Below are positions 9,001 through 17,157 of a stretch of 64,000 nt of DNA, in pieces; the stretch's first letter is position 1; each line of letters starts with the position of its first letter. Source of the stretch: Methylotuvimicrobium sp. KM2. Lineage in GTDB: Bacteria; Pseudomonadota; Gammaproteobacteria; Methylococcales; Methylomonadaceae. The notes under the pieces were generated by a model. That model saw nothing but the letters and a program-made list of their open reading frames with translations, did no database searches and had not been told where the DNA came from. Both the position numbers and the translations under genes were made by a program. The DNA lies in the NCBI RefSeq assembly GCF_038051925.1, contig NZ_CP150634.1, forward strand, positions 1,178,001-1,242,000, in the 5' to 3' direction.

Positions 9001-12000
9001 ATGAGTAACGTCGGCCAGCGCGAGCGCATTACCCAAAACCGTATTGTTCAGTTTTTTCAAGCTGACTTAGGCTACCGCTATTTAGGTAATTGGCAGGATC
9101 GCGCCAATAATAAGAATATTGAGGTCGATATCCTTGTCGATTGGCTAAAAAGCCGCGGTGTGAGCGAAGCCTTGATTAATCGCGCCATTCGCCAGTTGGA
9201 TACGGCGGCAGCACTGGGCGAAGGTAAAAAGCTCTACTATGCCAACAAAGAGGTCTATCGCTTGCTGCGTTATGGCGTAAAGGATAAAGAAGGCGCGGGC
9301 CATCAGAATGAAACGGTATGGCTGATTGATTGGAACAATCCTGAAGCCAATGATTTCGCCATTGCCGAAGAGGTCTCCATTAAAGGCGAGAACAAAAAAC
9401 GCCCGGACATCGTGTTGTATGTGAATGGTATTGCTTTAGGCGTGATAGAGATGAAACGCTCATCGGTTTCGGTTTCTGAAGGTATCCGCCAGAATCTCGA
9501 TAACCAGAAGAAAGACTTTATCCGCAATTTCTTCACCACCATGCAATTAGTGATGGCAGGCAACGATACTCAAGGCCTTCGCTACGGCACGATTGAAACG
9601 CCGGAAAAGCATTATCTGGAGTGGAAAGAAGACGTCGCCAATCCATACGATCATAAGCTGGAGTTTCATCTGAGCCGCGTTTGTAGCAAGCAGCGCTTTT
9701 TGCAAATTATCCACGACTTCATTGTATTTGACGCTGGCGTAAAGAAAACCTGCCGTCATAACCAATTTTTTGGCATTGAAGCAGCCAAGCGCCATATTGC
9801 CCGGCGTGAAGGCGGCATTATTTGGCATACGCAAGGCTCGGGTAAAAGCTTAACCATGGTGTGGCTGGCCAAGTGGATACGCGAAAATGTGAAAGATGCC
9901 CGCGTGCTGATCGTGACCGACCGCACTGAGCTCGACGAGCAGATTGAAAAGGTCTTTACCGGTGTTGAGGAAGATATTTATCGCACCAAAAGCGGTGCCG
10001 ACTTGGTGGCGACACTCAATCAACCCAATCCTTGGTTGGTGTGTTCGTTGGTGCATAAGTTTGGGCGACAGTCTGACTCGGAAAATGATGCCGCGACCGA
10101 TGAGTTTATCGAGGAGCTGAAGAAGTCTCTGCCATCGGATTTCAATGCCAAAGGCGACCTATTTGTATTTGTCGATGAGTGTCACCGTACTCAATCGGGC
10201 AAGTTACACGAAGCGATGAAATCGATTCTGCCGCAGGCCATGTTTGTTGGCTTTACCGGTACGCCGCTGATGAAAAAGGACAAGAAAAAATCGGTGGAGG
10301 TATTTGGCCCCTATATCCACACCTACAAATTCGACGAGGCCGTGGCCGATGGCGTGGTGCTCGATTTGCGCTACGAAGCGCGAGACATAGACCAAAACAT
10401 CACATCCCAGAAGAAAGTGGATGAATGGTTCGAGGCGAAAACCCGCGGCCTGTCTCGATTAGCCAAAACACAGCTCAAGCAGAAATGGGGCACCATGCAA
10501 AAGGTGCTGTCCAGCAAATCGCGCTTGCAGCAGATTGTGAATGACATCCTACTGGACATGGATACCAAGCCGCGCCTGATGGACGGACGCGGCAATGCCA
10601 TGTTGGTGTGCTCCAGTGTGTATCAAGTTTGTAAGGCCTATGAGATGTTCAGCCAAACCGATTTGGCAGGCAAGATTGCCATTGTTACCAGTTTCCAACC
10701 TAACGCTGCCGGCATTAAGGGTGAAGAAACCGGTGAAGGCTTAACGGAAAAGCTGTTCAAATACGACACCTACCGCAAGATGTTGGCGGATTATTTCGAG
10801 CAACCTGAAGAGCTGGCAGCCAGGCGCGTGGGGGAGTTCGAAAAGGAAGTGATAAAACGCTTCGTGAATGAGCCAGGGCAAATGCGCTTGCTGATTGTGG
10901 TCGATAAGCTCTTAACCGGCTTTGATGCGCCTTCGGCAACGTATTTGTATATCGACAAGCAAATGGCCGATCACAACCTGTTTCAGGCGATCTGTCGGGT
11001 AAACCGTTTGGATGGTGATGACAAAGAATACGGTTATATCATCGATTACAAAGACCTGTTCCGCTCATTGGATAAAGCGGTATCGGATTATACGGAGGGC
11101 GCATTTGACGGCTACGACAAGGAAGATGTCGCCGGGCTATTAAAAGATCGTTTAGAGCAAGCTAGGCTCGATTTGGATAATGCGCTGGAAATGGTACGCG
11201 CTTTATGTGAGCCGGTAAAAGCCCCGCGGAATACCGAGGATTACATTCACTATTTTTGTGGCGAGTCAGGATCGAATCAGGATGAATTGACTGAAAAGGA
11301 GGCGCTTAGATTAACTCTGTACCAGAACGTGGCCAAGCTGCTGCGAGCCTTTGCCAATATCGCCAACGAAATGGTCGATGCCGGATATTCTGCACAAGAC
11401 GTTGAGGCAATCCGGTCGGAAGTCGCCCACTTTGAAAAGGTTCGCGACGAGGTAAAACTGGCCGGCGGTGATTTAGTGGAGATGAAGCGCTTTGAACCCG
11501 CGATGCGCCACCTGTTAGATATGTATATTCGGGCTGATGATAGCGAAACCTTGATGGATTTTGAAGAACTCGGGCTCATCGAGCTGATTGTCGAAAAAGG
11601 CGCCGATGCTTTGGATGCTTTGCCGGAGAGTATCCGCAAGAACCGAGAAGCCATGTCTGAAACCATCGAAAACAATGTGCGTAAAACCATCGTGGATGAA
11701 AATCCTGTTAATCCGAAATATTACGAACAGATGTCTGTTTTATTAGATGAATTGATTGAGTTACGCAGACAAAAGGCCATTGAATATCAGGAATATCTGG
11801 AGCGAATTCGCGAGCTGTCTCGCAAGGTCATTCGCCCGGATCAAACGACTTCGAATTACCCGCCTTCCATAGACACAAATGCCAAGCGAGCTTTCTACGA
11901 TAACTTTGGCAATGATGAAGTATTGGCAACGAAAATTGATACTGCGATTCGTTACACCAAAAAGGCTGATTGGGCGGGTGATCGTTTTAAAGAGCGTGAA

Positions 12001-12093
12001 ATTGCCAATGCTATCAGGGAAGAAACGGCTGGTTATAACGTGGATATTCAAGGCGTAATGGAACTGGCCAAGGCGCAGAAAGAGTATCAGTGA
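9001..12093 (+). CDS. hsdR: Type I restriction enzyme endonuclease/translocase subunit R
   Basis: The motor and nuclease subunit, 1030 residues, normal for the family. The N-terminal nuclease domain shows RPDIVLY near 134 and GVIEMKRS near 148, fitting the PD-(D/E)XK active site (Asp, Glu, Lys). The SF2 translocase follows: Walker A TQGSGKS near 277, DECHRTQSG near 392 (motif II), FTGTPL near 417 (motif III), and motif VI-type residues in AICRVNRLDG near 660. The C-terminal helical region (about 700-1030) would contact HsdM. The ATG at 9001 follows AAGGATAAGGT. The stop TGA overlaps the next gene's ATG (TGATG). Confidence 0.95.
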   Translation: MSNVGQRERITQNRIVQFFQADLGYRYLGNWQDRANNKNIEVDILVDWLKSRGVSEALINRAIRQLDTAAALGEGKKLYYANKEVYRLLRYGVKDKEGAGHQNETVWLIDWNNPEANDFAIAEEVSIKGENKKRPDIVLYVNGIALGVIEMKRSSVSVSEGIRQNLDNQKKDFIRNFFTTMQLVMAGNDTQGLRYGTIETPEKHYLEWKEDVANPYDHKLEFHLSRVCSKQRFLQIIHDFIVFDAGVKKTCRHNQFFGIEAAKRHIARREGGIIWHTQGSGKSLTMVWLAKWIRENVKDARVLIVTDRTELDEQIEKVFTGVEEDIYRTKSGADLVATLNQPNPWLVCSLVHKFGRQSDSENDAATDEFIEELKKSLPSDFNAKGDLFVFVDECHRTQSGKLHEAMKSILPQAMFVGFTGTPLMKKDKKKSVEVFGPYIHTYKFDEAVADGVVLDLRYEARDIDQNITSQKKVDEWFEAKTRGLSRLAKTQLKQKWGTMQKVLSSKSRLQQIVNDILLDMDTKPRLMDGRGNAMLVCSSVYQVCKAYEMFSQTDLAGKIAIVTSFQPNAAGIKGEETGEGLTEKLFKYDTYRKMLADYFEQPEELAARRVGEFEKEVIKRFVNEPGQMRLLIVVDKLLTGFDAPSATYLYIDKQMADHNLFQAICRVNRLDGDDKEYGYIIDYKDLFRSLDKAVSDYTEGAFDGYDKEDVAGLLKDRLEQARLDLDNALEMVRALCEPVKAPRNTEDYIHYFCGESGSNQDELTEKEALRLTLYQNVAKLLRAFANIANEMVDAGYSAQDVEAIRSEVAHFEKVRDEVKLAGGDLVEMKRFEPAMRHLLDMYIRADDSETLMDFEELGLIELIVEKGADALDALPESIRKNREAMSETIENNVRKTIVDENPVNPKYYEQMSVLLDELIELRRQKAIEYQEYLERIRELSRKVIRPDQTTSNYPPSIDTNAKRAFYDNFGNDEVLATKIDTAIRYTKKADWAGDRFKEREIANAIREETAGYNVDIQGVMELAKAQKEYQ

Positions 12094-12806
12094 TGGCAAT
12101 GATTGAAATCGGTTCGATTGCGATGCAGTTGAATCGCAAGGCAATTAAAAATCTGCATATCAGCGTGTTGCCGCCTGATGGCCGCGTGCGGGTGTCTGCG
12201 CCGGAATCCATGACGGATACGGCTATTCGTATGGCGGTGATCAGTCGCATTCCCTGGATCAAAAAGCAGCAAAGCGGATTTGCCAAACAACCCCGTCAGT
12301 CTGACAGGGAAATGGTGAGTGGCGAATGTCACTACTTATGGGGAAAACGCTATCGGCTCAATGTCGTAGAGCGCTCCGGTAAACATGAAATCAAGTTGGG
12401 ACGTGGTTGGTTACACCTGTATGTCAGTACGTCTGCGACGGCTGAAAACAGGGCTTTGGTACTGAACTCGTTTTACCGAGATGCGTTAAAGAAACGAATC
12501 GCCGACTTATTGACTGTTTGGCAAAACAAAATAGGCGTAGCCGCTGCCGATTGGGGCGTTAAGAGGATGAAAACCAAGTGGGGCAGCTGTAACACGCAAG
12601 CAAAGCGTATTTGGCTGAACTTAGAGTTGGCGAAGAAGCCGCCCGAGTGTTTGGAATATATCCTAGTGCATGAGTTGGTGCATCTGCTTGAACGTACGCA
12701 TAATGAACGGTTTAAGGCCCATATGGAAAAGCTTCTTCCAGACTGGCGTGAGCGTCGGGACTTGTTGAATCGTATGCCGTTGGCACACAACGACTGGGTT
12801 TACTAG
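12093..12806 (+). CDS. SprT-like / YgjP-type zinc metallopeptidase (DUF45)
   Basis: A 237-residue protein ending in the family's zinc motif: HELVH at residues 193-197 with a third ligand His near 203 in ERTHNERF, preceded by the conserved MKTKWGSCN segment. YgjP/DUF45 genes are commonly the last gene of type I RM operons; substrate and role are not established. Translation overlaps hsdR (TGATG, ATG at 12093); an in-frame GTG three bases earlier is possible. Coupling to hsdR suggests a role tied to the restriction system, for instance proteolytic control, but that is inference. Confidence 0.88.
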   Translation: MAMIEIGSIAMQLNRKAIKNLHISVLPPDGRVRVSAPESMTDTAIRMAVISRIPWIKKQQSGFAKQPRQSDREMVSGECHYLWGKRYRLNVVERSGKHEIKLGRGWLHLYVSTSATAENRALVLNSFYRDALKKRIADLLTVWQNKIGVAAADWGVKRMKTKWGSCNTQAKRIWLNLELAKKPPECLEYILVHELVHLLERTHNERFKAHMEKLLPDWRERRDLLNRMPLAHNDWVY

Positions 12807-12822
12807 GCAATTACGCGGAGTA

Positions 12823-13233
12823 ATACCTTTCGCGCTTCAAATTTCGGCATTATCACAGGAGGCCTTGGGGTGCTCCGCCCCTCACCTAGCGCTAGGTGAG
12901 GGGCAGCATGGAGCTGGCATAGAGCATGGACGTATTTACCCAGCACCTAAATTCCATAGATCCTTGGCAATGATTCAAAATCATCCTAAAAAGAGCAGTT
13001 GACATGTGTTGTAGACCGTTCGTGCTGAGCTAAGTCGAAGCATGAAGGGTCTACAACACTTTCACCGTCTTGGTGAAGCCTCAAACTACCATTCACCCTT
13101 CGACGGGCTCAGGGCGAACGGTAGTTTGAGGGTATCAACTGCTCTTTTTAGGATCATGGCTTATTTAGGCGCTGGGTTTACGGCGTCCTTTGACGGGCAC
13201 CCCAAGGCCGAACTTTCATCTACGATGGGTATA
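12823..13233. repeat. Palindromic element A, copy 2, carrying nested elements D and C
   Basis: Begins ATACCTTTCGCGCTTCAAAT and ends CTACGATGGGTATA. The hairpin arm near 12880-12905 contains an extra perfect palindrome (CCTCACCTAGCGCTAGGTGA). The core is split by element D (from 12938 after TTTA), and D is split by element C (12985-13152). Comparison with uninterrupted copies at 22.2 and 53.9 kb gives the order of insertion A, then D, then C. Together with flanks it explains most of the 642-bp gap between the metallopeptidase gene and the first SRPBCC gene. Confidence 0.85.
12985..13152. mobile_element. MITE-like element C, copy 1, with 5-bp target duplication
   Basis: A 168-bp non-coding element with 18-bp terminal inverted repeats CCTAAAAAGAGCAGTTGA and TCAACTGCTCTTTTTAGG. 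It is flanked by direct repeats ATCAT (12980-12984 and 13153-13157). The uninterrupted site AAAATCATGGCTTATTTAGG exists at about 53920, so the insertion and duplication can be read directly. The interior holds further inverted sequences (GTTGTAGACC / GGTCTACAAC and CTTCGACGGGCTCAGGGCGAA). A second copy, more degraded, is at 25936-26128. Confidence 0.88.
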
Positions 13234-13369
13234 CACATGGTTTGCGTAGTTATGCATGTGGCGCGTATGCTCAGTATATTTCCGGAAGCTATTTCCAACC
13301 ACATCTTCAATATTGCAAGGAGTATGATTGCCAATGCTAATTGTGCTGATATTCTATTTGACAATTCGT

Positions 13370-13375
13370 TATAAT
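13370..13375 (+). promoter_or_regulatory. Candidate -10 element before the SRPBCC/LOV cassette
   Basis: A perfect TATAAT at 13370-13375 in AT-rich DNA. The best sequence 17 bases upstream (TGATAT at 13347) is a poor -35, so an activator or an alternative arrangement may be needed. Transcription would start near 13382, about 65 bases before the first SRPBCC start codon. Confidence 0.35.
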
Positions 13376-13448
13376 CGAAATGAATGGAATAAATGAGCCA
13401 ATGACTAGGACTTTCGTTTCTATTGTTAACCAAATGGTGAGCCTGTAA

Positions 13449-13913
13449 ATGTTTGGATTTACTTCGGATCATTCCGCTTCGGGCACGGCTAGCACAATCA
13501 TCAATAAACCGGTGGATGATGTGTTTAATTTTATCGGGGTCGATTTTTTTAAAAATTATCCTCGGTGGTCGCCTGAGGTCATCGAATGCGAATTACTGAG
13601 CGATCCGCCGTTACGTTTGAATAGTCTTGCCAGGCAAGTGCGAATCGATCAAGGTCAAAGAAGCGAGTCGACTTTTAAGGTAACTTGCTTTGATCCGTTT
13701 ACTAAATTGACTTTCGAAGGTGTTTCGAATCCTTATCGTTGTTTTTATGATTTTAAGCCGGGGCGAACGCCGGAGCAGACTGAGGTCACATTTACTTTCG
13801 AGTTATTGAGGCTCGAGCTTTTCATGCTACCGTTTGAAAAGCTGATTCGTATTGCTGTGAGAGAGGGCGCGATCCGAACGGTTCGAAATCTCAAAACCTT
13901 AATAGAGTCTTAG
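13449..13913 (+). CDS. SRPBCC-fold protein, first copy of the LOV-linked pair
   Basis: A 154-residue protein without signal peptide. Its pattern (IINKPVDDVFNFI near residue 17, FFKNYPRWSPEVIE near 33, LARQVRIDQG near 60, then FEGVSNPYRCFYDF and an FELLRLELFMLPFEKLIRIAV helix) fits the helix-grip START/polyketide-cyclase superfamily, which encloses hydrophobic ligands. It is clearly homologous to the protein at 14881-15369 throughout. No catalytic residues can be named. Each copy is followed by a short LOV gene, suggesting a functional partnership. A 22-codon ORF (13380-13448) in the same frame abuts the start codon; the candidate promoter would start transcription at its ATG, so I do not annotate it. 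Confidence 0.75.
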   Translation: MFGFTSDHSASGTASTIINKPVDDVFNFIGVDFFKNYPRWSPEVIECELLSDPPLRLNSLARQVRIDQGQRSESTFKVTCFDPFTKLTFEGVSNPYRCFYDFKPGRTPEQTEVTFTFELLRLELFMLPFEKLIRIAVREGAIRTVRNLKTLIES

Positions 13914-14215
13914 GTGGGGGGTAGGGTACGCTATGCGTACCATGGTAACCCCACCAATGCTAATGTAAGCCATTATTGTTTGGTCTGAATAGGGATTCGG
14001 AATTTAACGGCATGGAGGTTGCGGTTATTCCACAATAGCACCGGATTCCGCCAGTCTACGGCGGAATAACGAGTTTAACTTAATGTTATGGCAAGCCTGG
14101 GCATGATGCAGTAATTTCGTGCTCATTTCTTAGAGAGCTCTAAAAACGAGTTCAGACTTGATGGCTATTGCTAAACAATCCGGATATTTTTTGAGTCAGA
14201 TGGCGGATATCGAAC
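13914..14215. other. Intergenic region with two small hairpins
   Basis: About 300 bp between the first SRPBCC gene and its LOV partner. It contains GGTACGCTATGCGTACC at about 13924-13940 and ATTCCGCC / GGCGGAAT inverted copies at about 14051-14073. Neither hairpin has a following T-tract, so neither is called a terminator. No gene was seen. Confidence 0.5.
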
Positions 14216-14710
14216 ATGAAATTTCAAATAGAAAAAGATCCGGGAGTCATTCCTCACATTCTTACTCAAATTTTGGACGGTTGCGTTAATGGTATTACCT
14301 TGTCCGACCCCGATTTGGAAGATAACCCGATCGTCTTCGCGAATGAAGTTTTCGAAAAAATCACCGGTTATAGTTGTGATGACATCATTGGAAAAAACTG
14401 CCGCTTCTTGCAAGGAAAAGATCATGATCAACCGGAGATTGAAATCTTGCGTGATGCGATCAGGAATCAACGAGCAGTTGAGGTCACGCTAAAAAACTAT
14501 AAAAAAAACGGCGATCTTTTTTACAATCGTCTTTCTGTTACCCCCTTATTCGATAACGAAGGTCGGTTGATTTATTTTCTAGGCGTTCAATACGACATTA
14601 CCGAACAAATACATGCGCAACATGAGATCGAAAGATTGAATAATTCTTTCGACTTAAGGCGTTCCGATTACCTTAGTCAGAAGTCTAAGCAAGGAACTGT
14701 TAAGCGTTGA
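14216..14710 (+). CDS. Short LOV blue-light photoreceptor, copy 1
   Basis: A 164-residue protein that is essentially one LOV (PAS-fold) domain. The diagnostic flavin-binding motif GKNCRFLQG places the photoactive cysteine at residue 62. The other FMN contacts are present: Asn94 in NYKKNG, Asn104 in YNR, and Gln125 in FLGVQYDIT. A helical C-terminal tail of about 35 residues (J-alpha-like) follows; there is no effector domain. In such short LOV proteins blue light forms a cysteinyl-flavin adduct that alters dimerisation or partner contacts. The ATG at 14216 has GGCGGA upstream. It is paired with the SRPBCC gene before it; the pair is repeated at 14881-15888. Confidence 0.92.
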   Translation: MKFQIEKDPGVIPHILTQILDGCVNGITLSDPDLEDNPIVFANEVFEKITGYSCDDIIGKNCRFLQGKDHDQPEIEILRDAIRNQRAVEVTLKNYKKNGDLFYNRLSVTPLFDNEGRLIYFLGVQYDITEQIHAQHEIERLNNSFDLRRSDYLSQKSKQGTVKR

Positions 14711-14768
14711 GTACTCAAACGTGATCGATTCTTTCATAAACAAACAGCTATGCTATATGGGGAAGCTA

Positions 14769-14894
14769 ATGAGCAATAAGGTTGCCATGACGAGTACCGA
14801 CATTCATCCGAAAATGCCTGTCGATGACGGTTCGGTGCCGGATAAAAAAAGCTTCAACTCAGAATCGACCGGGGAATGGCATGTTTGCGTTTGA
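14769..14894 (+). CDS. Possible 41-residue ORF overlapping the second SRPBCC start
   Basis: An ATG at 14769, preceded by GGGGAAGCTA, opens a 41-codon frame (MSNKVAMTSTDIHPKMPVDD...) that ends at a TGA at 14892, past the ATG of the next gene at 14881. The product is hydrophilic and matches nothing known to me. The ribosome site and overlap could couple translation; equally it may be chance. Low confidence. Confidence 0.25.
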   Translation: MSNKVAMTSTDIHPKMPVDDGSVPDKKSFNSESTGEWHVCV

Positions 14895-15369
14895 CTTATC
14901 AAAACCGTTGATCGGGAAGGCTGATATAGGCATCGAAAAAACCGTCTCTGACGTGTTTGATTATGTAGGATTGCATTTTTTTGATAATTATCCTAAATGG
15001 GCCTTAGAAGTTATCGAATTTGAGGTGCTGCAGGAGCATCGTATCGGAGTCGGTTCCAGAGCCAAGCAAGTTAGAATAGAACAAGGGCAAAAAGTTGAGT
15101 CGATGTTCGAGATCACCGAATTTGTGCCGTTGCAAAAATTGGCGCTGGAGTCGGTAAGCCAAGAGTTTCGTGAAGTTTATACCTTCGAGGAAAATGACGG
15201 CAGCGATTCGACTCGATTAGAAATAAGCTTTGAGTTGTTGCATGTCGATTTTTTCATGAGGCCGTTTGAAAAGTTGATTCGCGTTGCGATCGAGGAAGGC
15301 TTGCAAAATTCGCTGGAAAACATCCAAGCACTGTTGTGTGGTCATTACGGTGAGCCGGAAGGGTCTTAA
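14881..15369 (+). CDS. SRPBCC-fold protein, second copy of the LOV-linked pair
   Basis: A 162-residue paralogue of the protein at 13449-13913. Matching segments include VSDVFDYVGLHFFDNYPKW, AKQVRIEQGQ, and the C-terminal FELLHVDFFMRPFEKLIRVAI helix. The start is placed at the ATG at 14881, where the protein begins MFAFDL like the first copy's MFGFTS and where GGGGA lies seven bases upstream; an upstream in-frame start at 14824 would add an unrelated tail. START-like folds bind lipids or other hydrophobic ligands; the ligand is unknown. It precedes the second LOV gene by 72 bp. Confidence 0.75.
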   Translation: MFAFDLSKPLIGKADIGIEKTVSDVFDYVGLHFFDNYPKWALEVIEFEVLQEHRIGVGSRAKQVRIEQGQKVESMFEITEFVPLQKLALESVSQEFREVYTFEENDGSDSTRLEISFELLHVDFFMRPFEKLIRVAIEEGLQNSLENIQALLCGHYGEPEGS

Positions 15370-15441
15370 TTTAAAGGCATTAAATGCCGCCGGCAGCCAA
15401 TACTGAATGTTCCAATCGTAAATTTATCTAGGAGTATAACC

Positions 15442-15888
15442 ATGGCCTTTATTGCTGAAAAAGATCCGGGACTGATTCCGCAAATTCTTTCGCTGATTCT
15501 GGATGAATGTATTAACGGCATCACACTTGCCGACCCCGACCTTGACGACATGCCGATTGTTTACGCCAACAAAGCGTTTGAAACGGTTACCGGTTATTCA
15601 CAAGAAGAAGTGATTGGACGGAATTGCCGATTCTTGCAGGGCGAAGATCGAAACCAAGAAGAAATTAAGAGGATTAAGGAGGCTATAAATGCACAAAAAC
15701 CGGTTGAAGTGGTTTTGCGCAATTATAAAAAAAATGGAGAGCTATTCTATAACCGGTTTAAGATCATTCCATTATTCGATCGGAGCGGCAAGCTGATTTA
15801 TTTTCTCGGCGTGCAATACGATATTACCCGGCAAATAGTTGACGAAGAAACAATCAATAAATTAAACAAAGAACTTGAGAGTCTGTAA
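15442..15888 (+). CDS. Short LOV blue-light photoreceptor, copy 2
   Basis: A 148-residue single-domain LOV protein, very similar to copy 1 over residues 1-130 (both have the pattern EKDPG-IP-IL--IL--C-NGIT--DPDL). The photoactive cysteine is residue 62 within GRNCRFLQG; NYKKNGELFYNR and FLGVQYDIT supply the flavin contacts. The C-terminal helix is shorter than in copy 1. A strong AGGAG site sits eight bases before the ATG. No effector domain is attached, so signalling must go through a partner; the neighbouring SRPBCC protein and the membrane oxygenase downstream are the obvious candidates (inference). Confidence 0.93.
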   Translation: MAFIAEKDPGLIPQILSLILDECINGITLADPDLDDMPIVYANKAFETVTGYSQEEVIGRNCRFLQGEDRNQEEIKRIKEAINAQKPVEVVLRNYKKNGELFYNRFKIIPLFDRSGKLIYFLGVQYDITRQIVDEETINKLNKELESL

Positions 15889-15991
15889 TATTCCGATTTA
15901 TTGGGGAATATTTTGGCAATCGGCCAGGGCTTTATCCAACAAAACTTCCTATATTTGGTGTTGATATGTGTACTATTAGTCAAGGTGCGCC

Positions 15992-16828
15992 ATGAACGTT
16001 ACGGATAGTTCTATACCGGTTGCTGAGCAAGGTCTGCCGTTGAATGAAATCTTTTTGTCATTGGCGATAGCAGCATTTCTGTTGTTATTAGTGATGGAGG
16101 GATTGAAGCCTTACCAGCGGTTCGATCGAAAAGTCGCGAAGAATTCGGTGGTTACCAATACTACGGCTTTCTTATTCAATAATGTCATTTTAACCACGCT
16201 AAGAGCGTCCTCGCTTTTTTTTGTGGCACAACAGTTTTCGAATTATGGCGTATTGAGCGGTCTGTCTAACGGGCCGATTAAATGGGTGCTGTCGTTTTTG
16301 CTATTCGATCTTGCAATTTATGCTTGGCACTATGCCAGCCACAAATACGAATTTTTATGGCGTTTCCATAAAATTCATCATAGCGATAAAACCTTTAATG
16401 TCACGACCGGGTTTCGTTTTCATGTATTCGATCTGTTTATTGAAATCGTTATGAAATGCCTGTTCGTCATTGTTTTCGGCGTGGAGGCTTACGTTATACT
16501 TGCGATCGAATTGATCGAGCTGTCTTTTATTTTCTTCCATCATTCAAATCTATCCTTCGATAAAGAAGATTTATTGTCGAAAGTGATTATTACGCCGGCT
16601 CTGCATAGAACTCATCATTCGGCGCTACGTAGCGAACATGACAGTAATTACGGTATCGTGTTATCGATATGGGATCAATTGTTTGGGACTCGCAAGGAAT
16701 TGGTTCCGAAAAAGATCGGTCTCGATCTAATCGAGGCAGATAATTTTATACAGTTGTTTTTCTTGGCATTTATTACCGAAAGACACGTAGCTAAGTTATT
16801 AGGTTTGATTCCGAAAGGAAAAAGATAA
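15992..16828 (+). CDS. Sterol desaturase / fatty-acid hydroxylase family membrane protein
   Basis: A 278-residue integral membrane protein with three or four hydrophobic segments (about 20-36, 58-80, 98-112, 150-190) and the complete histidine set of the di-iron FA-hydroxylase superfamily: HYASH at 113-117, HKIHH at 126-130, FFHHSN near 196 and HRTHH near 216. Family members hydroxylate or desaturate lipid chains, carotenoids or sterols using oxygen; this one's substrate is unknown. The ATG at 15992 follows AAGGTG. It lies about 100 bp after the second LOV gene in the same direction, so co-transcription with the SRPBCC/LOV genes is likely but not shown. Confidence 0.88.
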   Translation: MNVTDSSIPVAEQGLPLNEIFLSLAIAAFLLLLVMEGLKPYQRFDRKVAKNSVVTNTTAFLFNNVILTTLRASSLFFVAQQFSNYGVLSGLSNGPIKWVLSFLLFDLAIYAWHYASHKYEFLWRFHKIHHSDKTFNVTTGFRFHVFDLFIEIVMKCLFVIVFGVEAYVILAIELIELSFIFFHHSNLSFDKEDLLSKVIITPALHRTHHSALRSEHDSNYGIVLSIWDQLFGTRKELVPKKIGLDLIEADNFIQLFFLAFITERHVAKLLGLIPKGKR

Positions 16829-16904
16829 AATTATTTTAGCGATTTGGTGTCCCCAGGTAGGTGGCCCAACCCAGGTGCTTTATAGCCAAGGTTGATCTCG
16901 TTTA

Positions 16905-17074
16905 CTCCCTTTTGATTGAAAAACCGTCTAAGAATAAAAGGCATGTGGTGTGTCTATCGAGGACCGCCGTAAACCCATCCATGGGGGCTTGACGGCAGCT
17001 CCCTGCTGCCGACATCCTCGCTAGCCACACCCCATACCTTTATAAAGTTAGCTAATTTTTGAGTATAAAGGGAG
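16905..17074. mobile_element. MITE-like element B, copy 2
   Basis: A 170-bp element with ends CTCCCTTTTGATTGAAAAAC and TGAGTATAAAGGGAG, flanked by TA (16903-16904, 17075-17076). It is in the opposite orientation to copy 1. The core hairpin reads GGCAGCTCCCTGCTGCC. It fills much of the 329-bp gap between the convergent desaturase and pyk genes and carries no ORF. Confidence 0.85.
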
Positions 17075-17096
17075 TAGTATTGCAAACGGGCGCCGT

Positions 17097-17127
17097 AAAT
17101 AAAAAAGGGCGGAGAATATCCGCCCTT
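17097..17127 (-). terminator. Rho-independent terminator of pyk
   Basis: On the minus strand GGGCGGATATTCTCCGCCC is followed by TTTTTTATTT: a 6-bp GC-rich stem, 7-base loop and T-tract, 30 bases after the pyk stop. A terminator for the gap-pyk transcript is the straightforward reading. Confidence 0.85.
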
Positions 17128-17157
17128 GGTGCATTGTTTAGGAATGCCAGTGAGTTA

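Noticed and set aside
12823..13233. Integron attC sites as an explanation for the palindromic elements
   Set aside because: No RYYYAAC/GTTRRRY core pair, no integrase, and no cassette genes between the elements; target duplications favour transposition.
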